Below are positions 5,849 to 11,317 of a stretch of DNA of 30,543 bases, in pieces. The stretch is from IMG/VR virus record IMGVR_UViG_3300046167_000268, positions 1 through 30,543 of that record, one strand, 5' to 3'. This DNA comes from a virus. The translations under genes were made by a program, and so were the position numbers. The notes under the pieces were generated by a model. The model searched no databases and was not told the origin of the DNA. It worked only from the letters and a program-made list of their open reading frames with translations. Positions within the stretch are counted from its first letter, which is position 1, and each line of letters starts with the position of its first letter.

Positions 5849-6087
5849 TAGAAGTATACGATTGCTTTCAACGCACATGGTGGAAAGACAACAGCGACTG
5901 GCCTAATGGTTTAGAACCACATGCTGGTCGTAAGAATTACTATTTCAAAAACGAAATAGGAAGTGAGACACACGCCTTCTTCACTGAAGAGGAGGCTGTC
6001 GATTTTTGTAGACAGTGGAACGACACGCATGATGCAGGTCGATACAGTCTTAAAGCAGAGTACCAAGTAAGAGGAACAGGGAGATAA
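5845..6087 (+). CDS. Small early protein, Trp/His-rich
   Basis: This 80-aa protein begins MIEVYDCFQRTWWKDNSDWP and continues with an alternating beta/turn pattern (NYYFKNEIGSETHAFFTEEE). A helix then includes AVDFCRQWNDTHD. An AGAGGAG site precedes the ATG, which overlaps the previous stop by 4 nt. The pattern looks like a compact alpha/beta fold in which the EEEAVDFCRQWN helix follows a strand. No family is recognised. Confidence 0.65.
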   Translation: MIEVYDCFQRTWWKDNSDWPNGLEPHAGRKNYYFKNEIGSETHAFFTEEEAVDFCRQWNDTHDAGRYSLKAEYQVRGTGR

Positions 6088-6089
6088 CA

Positions 6090-6269
6090 ATGAACATAAC
6101 TATTATGAATGCAAGTAAGATTAGACAAGTGCGTAAGATCTTCAAAGATTTTACTGCTCTTGAACTCAAGGTAACTGACACCAAAGGCAATGATGATTAT
6201 ATTACATTGCACTTTGACAACAACAAGCAGCTTAAATGGGAGGCTTTGCCAGATGACCAACACAATTAA
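6090..6269 (+). CDS. Small early protein, unknown function (59 aa)
   Basis: The frame begins MNITIMNASKIRQVRKIFKD and continues FTALELKVTDTKGNDDYITL, ending KWEALPDDQHN. It has a GGGAG ribosome-binding site 6 nt before the ATG, immediately after the preceding stop. It has one basic helix followed by a beta-hairpin-like part. Its last 17 nt overlap the next gene. No family is recognised. Confidence 0.6.
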   Translation: MNITIMNASKIRQVRKIFKDFTALELKVTDTKGNDDYITLHFDNNKQLKWEALPDDQHN

Positions 6270-6477
6270 AACACCGCCGATGACACGGCAGCACTATGAA
6301 TTTATAGCAGATCTAATGGGGCCAATGGTTGCTTGGCCTTCACATCTCATTGACATTGCAGATGCATTAGAGAAATCAAATCCTAAATTTGTGCGCAAGA
6401 AATTTCTTGAACGAGCAACCAAAGCATGGGAGGATAATCAAAACACAGGAGATTTAGATGACACAATTCCATACTGA
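6253..6477 (+). CDS. Small early protein, unknown function (74 aa)
   Basis: This protein starts MTNTIKTPPMTRQHYEFIAD. It contains a helical HLIDIADALEKSNPKFVRKK segment and then FLERATKAWEDNQN. A GGAGG site lies about 8 nt upstream of the ATG at 6253; an in-frame ATG at 6190 lies inside the previous gene and is not used. The pattern of a short helix, a P-x-F-x-x-x-x-F segment and an ATKAWE helix recurs in small early proteins of marine phages as I recall, without a known function. Confidence 0.65.
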   Translation: MTNTIKTPPMTRQHYEFIADLMGPMVAWPSHLIDIADALEKSNPKFVRKKFLERATKAWEDNQNTGDLDDTIPY

Positions 6478-6628
6478 AGTTGCAGCTAAGTTCAATGATT
6501 GTCCTGAGTGTGATGGTACTGGCGTAGTTGTATACTCCAGTCTCAACGACGACATACCATTAAGAGCATGCACTAACTGTAACGGAGATGGTTACGTAGA
6601 GATGGATAAACTTGACTGGCTTGATTGA
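6458..6628 (+). CDS. DnaJ-type zinc-finger small protein
   Basis: This 56-aa protein contains two CxxCxGxG-like knuckles: CPECDGTG (residues 15-22) and CTNCNGDG (38-45). They are separated by about 16 residues (VVVYSSLNDDIPLRA). This is the arrangement of one zinc site of the DnaJ cysteine-rich domain, used for protein or nucleic-acid contacts. A GGAG site precedes the ATG, and it overlaps the previous gene by 20 nt. Its TGA runs directly into the hairpin at 6628-6646. Zinc binding is predicted from the cysteines; the target is unknown. Confidence 0.75.
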   Translation: MTQFHTEVAAKFNDCPECDGTGVVVYSSLNDDIPLRACTNCNGDGYVEMDKLDWLD

Positions 6629-6646
6629 CTGCTGCATAAGAGCAGT
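6628..6646 (+). promoter_or_regulatory. Hairpin filling the gap between two early genes
   Basis: ACTGCT (6628-6633) pairs perfectly with AGCAGT (6641-6646) across a 7-nt loop. It starts on the last base of a TGA stop and ends one base before the next ATG. The likely ribosome-binding sequence AAGAG of the downstream Cro-like gene is split between the loop and the 3' arm, so folding could restrict its translation. Confidence 0.55.
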
Positions 6647-6886
6647 ATGATACAAAGTTATTGGCATACCATACAGGAAAAGCATAAGGAATTTAATATT
6701 CCTTTGCATAAAGTATTCATCAAGGCAGGGCTACCAACCTCAACGTATTATCGTACGTTAAATGGCAGCACTGAATTGAGATATGAAACCGCAAAGAAAA
6801 TTATGAGAGTGATGGAACTAATGGAAGGTGCATATCCTACGAGCAGGGATAAGCGTAAGCTGCATGCAAAAGTTTCCAAACTATAA
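6647..6886 (+). CDS. Cro/C1-type helix-turn-helix protein
   Basis: This 79-aa protein has a helix-turn-helix at about residues 19-52: PLHKVFIKAGLPTSTYYRTL, then NGSTELRYETAKKIMRVMEL. The S/T-T-Y-Y-R recognition-helix pattern and the A-K-K-I tail are typical of small Cro/C1 repressors. It probably binds DNA as a dimer and controls the early or late promoters. Candidate sites are the dyads upstream of 4441. A hairpin immediately before the ATG may regulate its synthesis. It overlaps the next regulator gene by 23 nt. The family call is moderately firm; the target is inferred. Confidence 0.65.
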   Translation: MIQSYWHTIQEKHKEFNIPLHKVFIKAGLPTSTYYRTLNGSTELRYETAKKIMRVMELMEGAYPTSRDKRKLHAKVSKL

Positions 6887-7115
6887 ACGTGATACATATG
6901 TAACAACATCTTATGATGAAATGATTACAAGCCTGATTGATAGACGGAATCAATTAGGTATGTCACAAGAAGGGCTTGCATTTAGTATAGGTTGTACGCC
7001 ATCATTGATTCATAAGTGGGAGCAGTACAAGCGAGTTCCCTCAGGTTTCATGTTCGCTTGTTGGGTAGAAGCACTTGGCTGTCAGATCGAAATCAGCACG
7101 AAAGATATTAAGTAA
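6864..7115 (+). CDS. XRE-family transcriptional regulator
   Basis: This 83-aa protein has a canonical HTH_3 domain: SLIDRRNQLGMSQEGLAFSI, GCTPSLIHKWEQYKRVPSG, then FACWVEALGCQIEI. The Q-E-x-L-A....G....I..WE...R.P pattern is that of lambda-repressor-like proteins. It is too short for a cleavage or oligomerisation domain. The ATG at 6864 is preferred; a later ATG at 6921 would still keep the domain. Two adjacent small HTH genes suggest a Cro/repressor-like switch or an early-to-late control pair, but no integrase is visible. Confidence 0.75.
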   Translation: MQKFPNYKRDTYVTTSYDEMITSLIDRRNQLGMSQEGLAFSIGCTPSLIHKWEQYKRVPSGFMFACWVEALGCQIEISTKDIK

Positions 7116-7395
7116 TCCCACGTATCCGTGTGATGCATGTAATAATCGTACTGAATTTTTTGTTCAGATCATGGCAACAACAAGTCCAGCTACATATCAT
7201 ACCATATGTATGACATGTTATGAGGAGCAGACATGGCAAACAAAAATAAGTCTAAAGGAATCTACCACGAAAAAAGATTCTGCGAATGGCTCGACAAAAT
7301 CGGCATCGAAAACTACCGAGTCCCACTCTCAGGTGCGCTCGGAGGTGAGTGGAGTGGTGACATCCACGTCACACTGGGCGGACGAAAGCTGGTAG
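7075..7395 (+). CDS. Zinc-ribbon ORF overlapping the nuclease gene
   Basis: The frame carries CDACNN (about residues 19-24) and CMTCYEE (about 45-51), a four-cysteine zinc-ribbon pattern, followed by a low-complexity Lys/Ser/Thr-rich tail. The only in-frame initiator upstream of the first cysteine pair is TTG at 7075, inside the preceding regulator gene; the first ATG (7171) would lose that pair. The last 163 nt overlap the PD-(D/E)XK nuclease gene in another frame, which is unusually long. The cysteine part is probably coding. The tail may be an incidental read-through, or the true end may involve recoding. Confidence 0.4.
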   Translation: MAVRSKSARKILSNPTYPCDACNNRTEFFVQIMATTSPATYHTICMTCYEEQTWQTKISLKESTTKKDSANGSTKSASKTTESHSQVRSEVSGVVTSTSHWADESW

Positions 7396-7574
7396 CCGAG
7401 GTAAAGTACAGAGATAAATCTAATTTCCCTAGTCCATTTACTGTACTGGATGGCAGGGACATAGCCTTCTATAAAAGAAAGACAGGCAAACCACAGTCCC
7501 TGGTCATTATGCCAGCGGAATTATTTGAACACTTACTAGGAGAGACAAATGGAAAACCAAACGAAAATGATTAA
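7233..7574 (+). CDS. PD-(D/E)XK nuclease, Holliday-junction-resolvase-like
   Basis: This 113-aa protein has the restriction-endonuclease-like core: E13 in the first helix (YHEKRF), D43 in GEWSGDIHV and E56-x-K58 in VAEVKYR. A helix then contains DGRDIAFYKRKTGKP and a strand, SLVIMP. Size and order match small archaeal-type resolvases (Hjc) and phage VRR/HJR-like nucleases, which cut branched DNA during recombination or before packaging. A GAGGAG site lies 5 nt upstream. It sits between the regulators and the replication genes. Structure-specific cleavage is inferred from the family; a different DNA target is possible. Confidence 0.75.
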   Translation: MANKNKSKGIYHEKRFCEWLDKIGIENYRVPLSGALGGEWSGDIHVTLGGRKLVAEVKYRDKSNFPSPFTVLDGRDIAFYKRKTGKPQSLVIMPAELFEHLLGETNGKPNEND

Positions 7575-7752
7575 AGCACACCTTGATAAAGGTGAATCAA
7601 TCACAGCCATTGAAGCATTGAATATGTTTCAGTGCTTTAGATTAGCAGCACGTATGCATGACCTTAAAGAAAGTGGCTATCCTTTTATGAAAGAAATGGT
7701 TAAGCTAGATAACGGCAGAGCTATCGCTCAGTACACAAAGGTAAACCTCTAG
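7549..7752 (+). CDS. Helix-turn-helix protein (HTH_39-like)
   Basis: This is a 67-aa protein: a first helix (MIKAHLDKGESITAIEALN), then MFQCFRLAARMHDLKESGYP and a beta wing (GRAIAQYTKVNL). The S-I-T-x-x-E-A-L-x-x-F-x-C-x-R-L-A-A-R-x-x-D-L pattern matches the small winged HTH family HTH_39 as I recall it, common in phages next to replication genes. AGGAG precedes the ATG. Its TAG stop lies inside the 13-bp hairpin at 7742-7777. It is probably a DNA-binding regulator or excision-like accessory protein. Confidence 0.7.
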   Translation: MENQTKMIKAHLDKGESITAIEALNMFQCFRLAARMHDLKESGYPFMKEMVKLDNGRAIAQYTKVNL

Positions 7753-7777
7753 TACGGCTCATGATACTAGAGGTTTA
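7742..7777 (+). terminator. Perfect 13-bp hairpin with embedded stop codon
   Basis: TAAACCTCTAGTA (7742-7754) is perfectly complementary to TACTAGAGGTTTA (7765-7777), with a 10-nt loop. The TAG of the preceding gene is in the left arm. No U-run follows, so it is a poor Rho-independent terminator. Processing or mRNA stabilisation just upstream of the replication initiator is more likely. Confidence 0.55.
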
Positions 7778-7811
7778 ACAGTAAGAGGACATTAAGAAAT
7801 GGAAAGACCTA

Positions 7812-8483
7812 ATGTATGCAGACATATTACTACGAGATGTAATTGATTGGCAAGTAAACAATCCTAATGCTAAATATATTTTGATTGTGCTTGCACGTTA
7901 CACAGATTTAAATGGTGAGTGCTTCCCAAGCATACCAACTTTAGTCAAGACTACTGGCCTCAGTAGAAGTACAGTCATACGTGCTATCAACTGGTGCATA
8001 GATAATAATTATATAACAAGAAAGTCTGGACGCACTGGCATAGCTAGTGTGTATAGATTCAAACATTTAATGGAGGATGATATGAAGAAGACCAGTGTCA
8101 CACAGACACCCCAAGTTATATCTAATGTAATAGATATTAATAGTAATAGTAATACTACTTGGAGTGTCACACAGACACCCCCCTTCGATGCGTTCTGGTC
8201 AGTGTACCCACGCAAGATAGCAAAGGGACACGCTCGCAAGGCATTCGATAAAGCATGTAAGATTGCAGATCCCATTGCAATTCTTACTGCTGTTAAAAAA
8301 TTTGCTGATGCTACTCAAGGCACAGACAAACAGTTTATCCCTCACCCTACCACATGGCTCAATGGTGAGAGATGGGAAGACGACATCGAGGACGTTGCAC
8401 CTAGCAACAGAACCAACACAGATTTCTTAGATGAAATCATCAATGATATGTCGCATAAAAAATTAGCCATAGATAAGGAGTAA
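7812..8483 (+). CDS. Replication initiation protein (lambda O / DnaD-like)
   Basis: This 223-aa protein has an N-terminal winged HTH (about residues 20-75; FPSIPTLVKTTGLSRSTVIR, then AINWCIDNNYITR), the HTH_36 type seen in phage and plasmid initiators. A low-complexity linker (about 90-124) follows. The C-terminal domain reads FDAFWSVYPRKIAKGHARKA and has a FIPHPTTWLNGERWEDD motif at about 175-191, typical of phage replication protein O/DnaD-type proteins. The gene contains two iteron-like repeats in its linker, as lambda O contains ori. It probably binds them and recruits the host helicase. The ATG at 7812 has a GGAAAG site. Confidence 0.8.
   Translation: MYADILLRDVIDWQVNNPNAKYILIVLARYTDLNGECFPSIPTLVKTTGLSRSTVIRAINWCIDNNYITRKSGRTGIASVYRFKHLMEDDMKKTSVTQTPQVISNVIDINSNSNTTWSVTQTPPFDAFWSVYPRKIAKGHARKAFDKACKIADPIAILTAVKKFADATQGTDKQFIPHPTTWLNGERWEDDIEDVAPSNRTNTDFLDEIINDMSHKKLAIDKE
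8094..8181 (+). repeat. ori: Two iterons with an AT-rich spacer: candidate replication origin
   Basis: AGTGTCACACAGACACCCC occurs identically at 8094-8112 and 8163-8181. Each copy is itself an interrupted palindrome (GTGTC-ACACA-GACAC). Between them lies a strongly AT-rich stretch with TAGTAATAG-like repeats. The layout mimics lambda ori: palindromic iterons plus an AT-rich unwinding region inside the initiator gene, between its two domains. The repeats encode SVTQTP twice, so a protein-level explanation must also be considered. Confidence 0.6.
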
Positions 8484-8486
8484 CAC

Positions 8487-8972
8487 ATGGACTACAACCA
8501 ACGCACATCAATGATAGGTGTCTGGCTACAGGGTATCTTAAAACGCTACACGCCACCATCTAGCATGGATCGTGACACACTCGGTCAAGAGCTTCAGCTT
8601 ATTGTCGAGGACATCAACAACAATATACCATCATCATACGAGAAGGTAGACCTAGAGGTCGTGCTAAAAAAGATCGATGGTCACGTCCGACAGTATCAAG
8701 CTTCTCGTACGTGGCCGACAATCAAGACGTTCATCATGTCGACGAAGACAGCTGTCGACGAATACTCGCGCAATACAGAGAGCTTGAAGGTGACATCACA
8801 GAGCAAGCTCGACGCAGCTGTACTCATGGTCAAGCGAATCAAATCTGGCGGCGCAATACCAGAGTGGATACTCAACCCTGACTCTATCTATCGACAGCGA
8901 CTGCTGCTTGACACAGATCTTGTCGAGTCTGACTTCAATAAATATCTTGATCCTACTGCAACAATGCAGTAG
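8487..8972 (+). CDS. Unknown protein at the helicase-loader (lambda P) position
   Basis: This 161-aa, mainly helical protein follows the initiator gene by 3 nt with an AAGGAG site. It contains GQELQLIVEDINNNIPSSYE, a QASRTWPTIKTFIMSTK segment and SGGAIPEWILNPDSIYRQRL. No Walker A motif is present, so it is not a DnaC-type ATPase. Position directly after an O-like initiator suggests a replication partner, such as a helicase-loading adaptor, but no family is recognised. Its stop codon TAG is part of the hairpin at 8953-8972. Codons use GTCGAC/GTCGA strings more than neighbouring genes, which may hint at a different origin. Confidence 0.65.
   Translation: MDYNQRTSMIGVWLQGILKRYTPPSSMDRDTLGQELQLIVEDINNNIPSSYEKVDLEVVLKKIDGHVRQYQASRTWPTIKTFIMSTKTAVDEYSRNTESLKVTSQSKLDAAVLMVKRIKSGGAIPEWILNPDSIYRQRLLLDTDLVESDFNKYLDPTATMQ
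8953..8972 (+). terminator. Perfect 8-bp hairpin ending on a stop codon
   Basis: CTACTGCA (8953-8960) pairs with TGCAGTAG (8965-8972) around a 4-nt loop; the last three bases are the TAG of the preceding gene. No U-run follows. It separates the replication pair from the recombination genes and fits the series of junction hairpins in this operon. Confidence 0.5.
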
Positions 8973-8999
8973 ACAAGTACATATAAGAGGAGAATAATA

Positions 9000-9119
9000 A
9001 TGGAACGTAAAGGATTTATTGGCGGCAGTGACGCTGTCAAAATAATGAACGGCAACTGGTATGAACTCTGGCAGATCAAGACAGGTCGTGTCGAGCCAGA
9101 AGATTTGTCACACAAGTAG
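9000..9119 (+). CDS. YqaJ-type exonuclease, N-terminal part (frameshifted)
   Basis: A 39-aa frame with an excellent AGAGGAG site reads MERKGFIGGSDAVKIMNGNW, then YELWQIKTGRVEPEDLSHK, and stops at TAG. GGSDA...NWYELWQIKTGR is the N-terminal signature of YqaJ-like viral recombinases (lambda Exo fold), which resect dsDNA 5' to 3' for single-strand annealing. The missing remainder is encoded from about 9116 in the -1 frame, where VAVQMGILSEDMN continues the family pattern. One lost base near 9115-9116 would explain it (an ancestral DN/HN-x-AVQMG motif). Confidence 0.75.
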   Translation: MERKGFIGGSDAVKIMNGNWYELWQIKTGRVEPEDLSHK

Positions 9120-9127
9120 CAGTACAG

Positions 9128-9778
9128 ATGGGCATACTATCAGAGGACATGAACCTCGGTTGGTTTGAAAGAGAGTACAGCAAAAAAATATTAGAGAAGC
9201 AAGACAAGTATACACGCACACACAATGGCGTGCCGTATGTGGGTACGCTTGATGGTGTGCTAGAAGATACCAACGACATTGTTGAGGCCAAGCATACGTT
9301 TGCACACAATACATTAGACAAAGTGTGTGACTACTACATGGCGCAGGTGCAGCTGTATCTATGGCTATCCAATATGGATGGTGCATACATGTCAGTATTC
9401 TTTGGTAACAACAGATGGGAATGTGCATACGTTAAGAAGCATGACCCATACATAAGTGTAGTGCTTGATGCTTGCACAGATTTCTGGGCGCACGTTGAGA
9501 GTGACGATGAACCTATCGGACACGACCAACCAATCGCATCACCTAAGAATCTAGTACCTGTAGATGATATGATTAAACGTGACGCTAGTTCGGACAATCA
9601 TTTCACATACCTAGCACAAGAATACCTAGAGTTTGAACCTGCAGCTAAGTCATTCGAGTCAGCCAAGAAAGATCTAAAGGCTATAGTTGCCGACAATGAA
9701 CGTGAGGTATACTCAGATCTATTAACCATACGCCGTGATAAACGTGGCGCATTACGCATTAGCAAGAGGAGTAAGTAA
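9128..9778 (+). CDS. YqaJ-type exonuclease, C-terminal part (frameshifted)
   Basis: This 216-aa continuation of the preceding fragment contains the catalytic PD-(D/E)XK residues: D42 in GTLDGVLE and E53-x-K55 in IVEAKHT. YYMAQVQLYLWLSN follows, the Q-containing helix of the lambda-exonuclease/YqaJ fold. The ATG at 9128 has no ribosome-binding site, and the real homologous start lies upstream in the other frame, so this ORF is unlikely to be made alone. It could be expressed by a -1 frameshift, or the gene may be inactive or the read in error. Its TAA overlaps the next ATG by one base. Together with the Rad52-like protein it forms a recombination pair. Confidence 0.8.
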   Translation: MGILSEDMNLGWFEREYSKKILEKQDKYTRTHNGVPYVGTLDGVLEDTNDIVEAKHTFAHNTLDKVCDYYMAQVQLYLWLSNMDGAYMSVFFGNNRWECAYVKKHDPYISVVLDACTDFWAHVESDDEPIGHDQPIASPKNLVPVDDMIKRDASSDNHFTYLAQEYLEFEPAAKSFESAKKDLKAIVADNEREVYSDLLTIRRDKRGALRISKRSK

Positions 9779-10230
9779 TGGAAAAATTAGAAATATGGAA
9801 CAGACTAAAACATTCAGACCCTAAGTATCTGAAGAAGGTTAGCTTCGGGTCGCGTAGCTTTACAGCTATCGATCCGCAATACCAAGTACGCATGATGACT
9901 GAGGAGTTTGGTGCTGTTGGTCACGGCTGGAGTTGGGAAAGCACAACAGAAATTGTGCAATTAAGTAATGGTGATGCAGCTATACTAGCTCATGTAAGCG
10001 TATGGCATGGCGCACGATCAAATAAATATGGCCCCTTCACTGGGTGTCGTAAGTTCTTCGATGCAACCAAAGGCAGACTAGCAGAGGATGCACCTAAGAT
10101 GGCTGTCACTGATGGCCTAACCAAAGCCTTATCACATCTAGGATGTAACGCTGACGTGTTCCTAGGTGAGATGGATGGCAATAAATATGCAGCTGACACT
10201 GGTACTAAATCTGCAGGTAGCAGTTGGTAA
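9778..10230 (+). CDS. Rad52-like single-strand annealing protein
   Basis: This 150-aa protein resembles phage Rad52/Sak-type annealing proteins. It has an N-terminal SRSFTAIDPQYQVRMMTEEF segment (about residues 25-44), a beta region ending WHG...GPFTGCRKF (77-93), and AEDAPKMAVTDGLTKALSHL (102-120) followed by GCNADVFLG. That last segment matches the A-x-T-D-x-x-x-K-A-L-x-x-L-G motif of the family. It anneals complementary single strands exposed by the exonuclease encoded just upstream (TAATG coupling). Rad52 versus DdrA/Sak subfamily cannot be settled by eye. Confidence 0.7.
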   Translation: MEKLEIWNRLKHSDPKYLKKVSFGSRSFTAIDPQYQVRMMTEEFGAVGHGWSWESTTEIVQLSNGDAAILAHVSVWHGARSNKYGPFTGCRKFFDATKGRLAEDAPKMAVTDGLTKALSHLGCNADVFLGEMDGNKYAADTGTKSAGSSW

Positions 10231-10467
10231 ATGGGTGGCTGGTATAGCAAAGAAGTTATACAAAAGTTTTGGTGTCCGCGCTGTGGTGCGGCGCCAAGAA
10301 TGCCCTGCTATAATAATGAAGGGCGTAACCATCTTGAGCGTATGAAGAAAGCACAAGATTTAATAAACAAGACTATCAAACAAAAAAACAAAGCAATAAA
10401 GAAAAGGAGCCAGAAGCATGGCATACGACAACACAAACACAGGCGCAGCATTCAAACCTTTCGATAG
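10231..10467 (+). CDS. Phage zinc-finger DNA-binding protein
   Basis: This 78-aa protein has FWCPRCGAAPRMPCYNNEGR, then NHLERMKKAQDL. The C-x2-C-G-A-x-P-x-x-P-C-x(6,7)-H-x-x-R pattern (Cys 15, 18 and 26; His about 34) is the small zinc finger found in many phage DNA-binding proteins. A very basic Lys/Arg-rich tail follows. It starts immediately after the Rad52-like gene's stop and overlaps the SSB-like gene by 50 nt. It is likely a DNA-associated accessory of replication or recombination. Confidence 0.7.
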   Translation: MGGWYSKEVIQKFWCPRCGAAPRMPCYNNEGRNHLERMKKAQDLINKTIKQKNKAIKKRSQKHGIRQHKHRRSIQTFR

Positions 10468-10813
10468 CATGAAGATGATATTGCAGGGCAAGATAAACCT
10501 AGAGGGTAATGATCGTAAGGTCGTACTCGTAGCAGATACAACCAAGAGTGGCATGAAGATCATTGAGGTTTATCAGAAGGTAGGCGTGTTGTTTGAGAAC
10601 GACAAACGTGGTAATGATAATGCCCCAGATTATTCTGGGCCAATGGAAGACTACGCTGCAAGAACACAAATGCAGATCGCTGGCTGGAAGAAACAGAAAG
10701 ATGATAACAATTATCTTTCTATGCAGATCAGTCAGAAACATGGCGGTCAACAACAGGCACAACAGGTTAGCACAGCACATCTCGATGTAGATGATGACTC
10801 AATACCATTCTAA
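10418..10813 (+). CDS. SSB-like protein
   Basis: This 131-aa protein starts after a strong AAAAGGAG site. It has beta-rich parts (KMILQGKINLEGNDRKVVLV; KSGMKIIEVYQKVGVLFEND) and GPMEDYAARTQMQIAGWKKQ, then NNYLSMQIS. A Gln-rich linker leads to the acidic tail DVDDDSIPF. The D-D-D-x-I-P-F ending is the hallmark tail by which single-stranded DNA-binding proteins contact partners. The G-W-K-K...Y-L-S-M-Q-I part also resembles DUF736-like beta proteins. It probably protects ssDNA made during replication and resection. Confidence 0.7.
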   Translation: MAYDNTNTGAAFKPFDSMKMILQGKINLEGNDRKVVLVADTTKSGMKIIEVYQKVGVLFENDKRGNDNAPDYSGPMEDYAARTQMQIAGWKKQKDDNNYLSMQISQKHGGQQQAQQVSTAHLDVDDDSIPF

Positions 10814-10821
10814 AAACTAGG

Positions 10822-10837
10822 GCGAGCTTCGGCTCGC
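10822..10837 (+). terminator. UUCG-tetraloop hairpin after the SSB-like gene
   Basis: GCGAGC-TTCG-GCTCGC is a perfect 6-bp, highly stable C(UUCG)G hairpin 9 nt after the SSB-like gene's stop and 18 nt before the next ATG. No U-run follows. It fits attenuation, 3'-end protection or processing between two early genes. Confidence 0.6.
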
Positions 10838-10854
10838 TCACACACGGAGGACTT

Positions 10855-11295
10855 ATGACTACACCAATCACACCAGAACTAATCGCACGCATAAGATTCT
10901 ATGCAAACAATGGCATGACAAAAGCACAGGCCAACAGGATCTATGGCATACCACGTCACGCAATCAGGGTAGCTGTTGAGAATCACGATGTAAAATTTAC
11001 AACAGGCTACACGACAGGCGTTGAGCGTGCGTTCAGAAACCAAACAGATAAAGAGTACGAAGAGAAAGAACTTATTTATAAGTCAACAGTACAGCGCAAC
11101 AGGTACGAGCAGTATCAAGAGATACTAAAGACTGCAAAGACAGCAGCTGAACGTAAAGAAATTACTTATGGTTTTGTGCTGCATGAGTTTGAACTAACAC
11201 AAGCTGCAAAAAATAATAGACCGCCCTTACCAGGATTTACTTCAAAATTTTCTAGTCATCCAAGGATAGCGGACATGCTTCGTGCGGAGCATTAA
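10855..11295 (+). CDS. Helix-turn-helix protein, last gene of the early operon
   Basis: This 146-aa protein has a GGAGG site 5 nt before its ATG. The N-terminus (ELIARIRFYANNGMTKAQAN, then RIYGIPRHAIRVAVENHDVKF) is a homeodomain/resolvase-like HTH. The middle is a charged helix (EYEEKELIYKSTVQRNRYEQ) and the C-terminus is KFSSHPRIADMLRAEH. The end resembles how small phage transcription or DNA-binding proteins look, but no family is named. Being last in the plus-strand block, it could act in late-gene control. Its TAA lies in the loop of the convergent hairpin. Confidence 0.65.
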   Translation: MTTPITPELIARIRFYANNGMTKAQANRIYGIPRHAIRVAVENHDVKFTTGYTTGVERAFRNQTDKEYEEKELIYKSTVQRNRYEQYQEILKTAKTAAERKEITYGFVLHEFELTQAAKNNRPPLPGFTSKFSSHPRIADMLRAEH

Positions 11296-11302
11296 GCTCC
11301 GC
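11284..11302. terminator. Hairpin between convergent operons
   Basis: GCGGAGC (11284-11290) and GCTCCGC (11296-11302) form a perfect 7-bp GC-rich stem with a 5-nt loop (ATTAA) that contains the TAA of the early operon's last gene. It lies 15 nt from the end of the convergent endolysin gene and would fold in both transcripts. No clear U-run follows on either strand, so termination strength is uncertain. Confidence 0.6.
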
Positions 11303-11317
11303 CAGAAATCTATATAC

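Noticed and set aside
7799-7846. ATG at 7799 just before the replication initiator
   Set aside because: It opens a 15-codon frame that ends in TGA and is out of frame with the initiator; the ATG at 7812 gives the full domain.
9108-9428. Minus-strand open frames opposite the YqaJ-type gene
   Set aside because: They are Cys/His/Tyr-rich shadows without ribosome-binding sites, opposite a frame with catalytic motifs.
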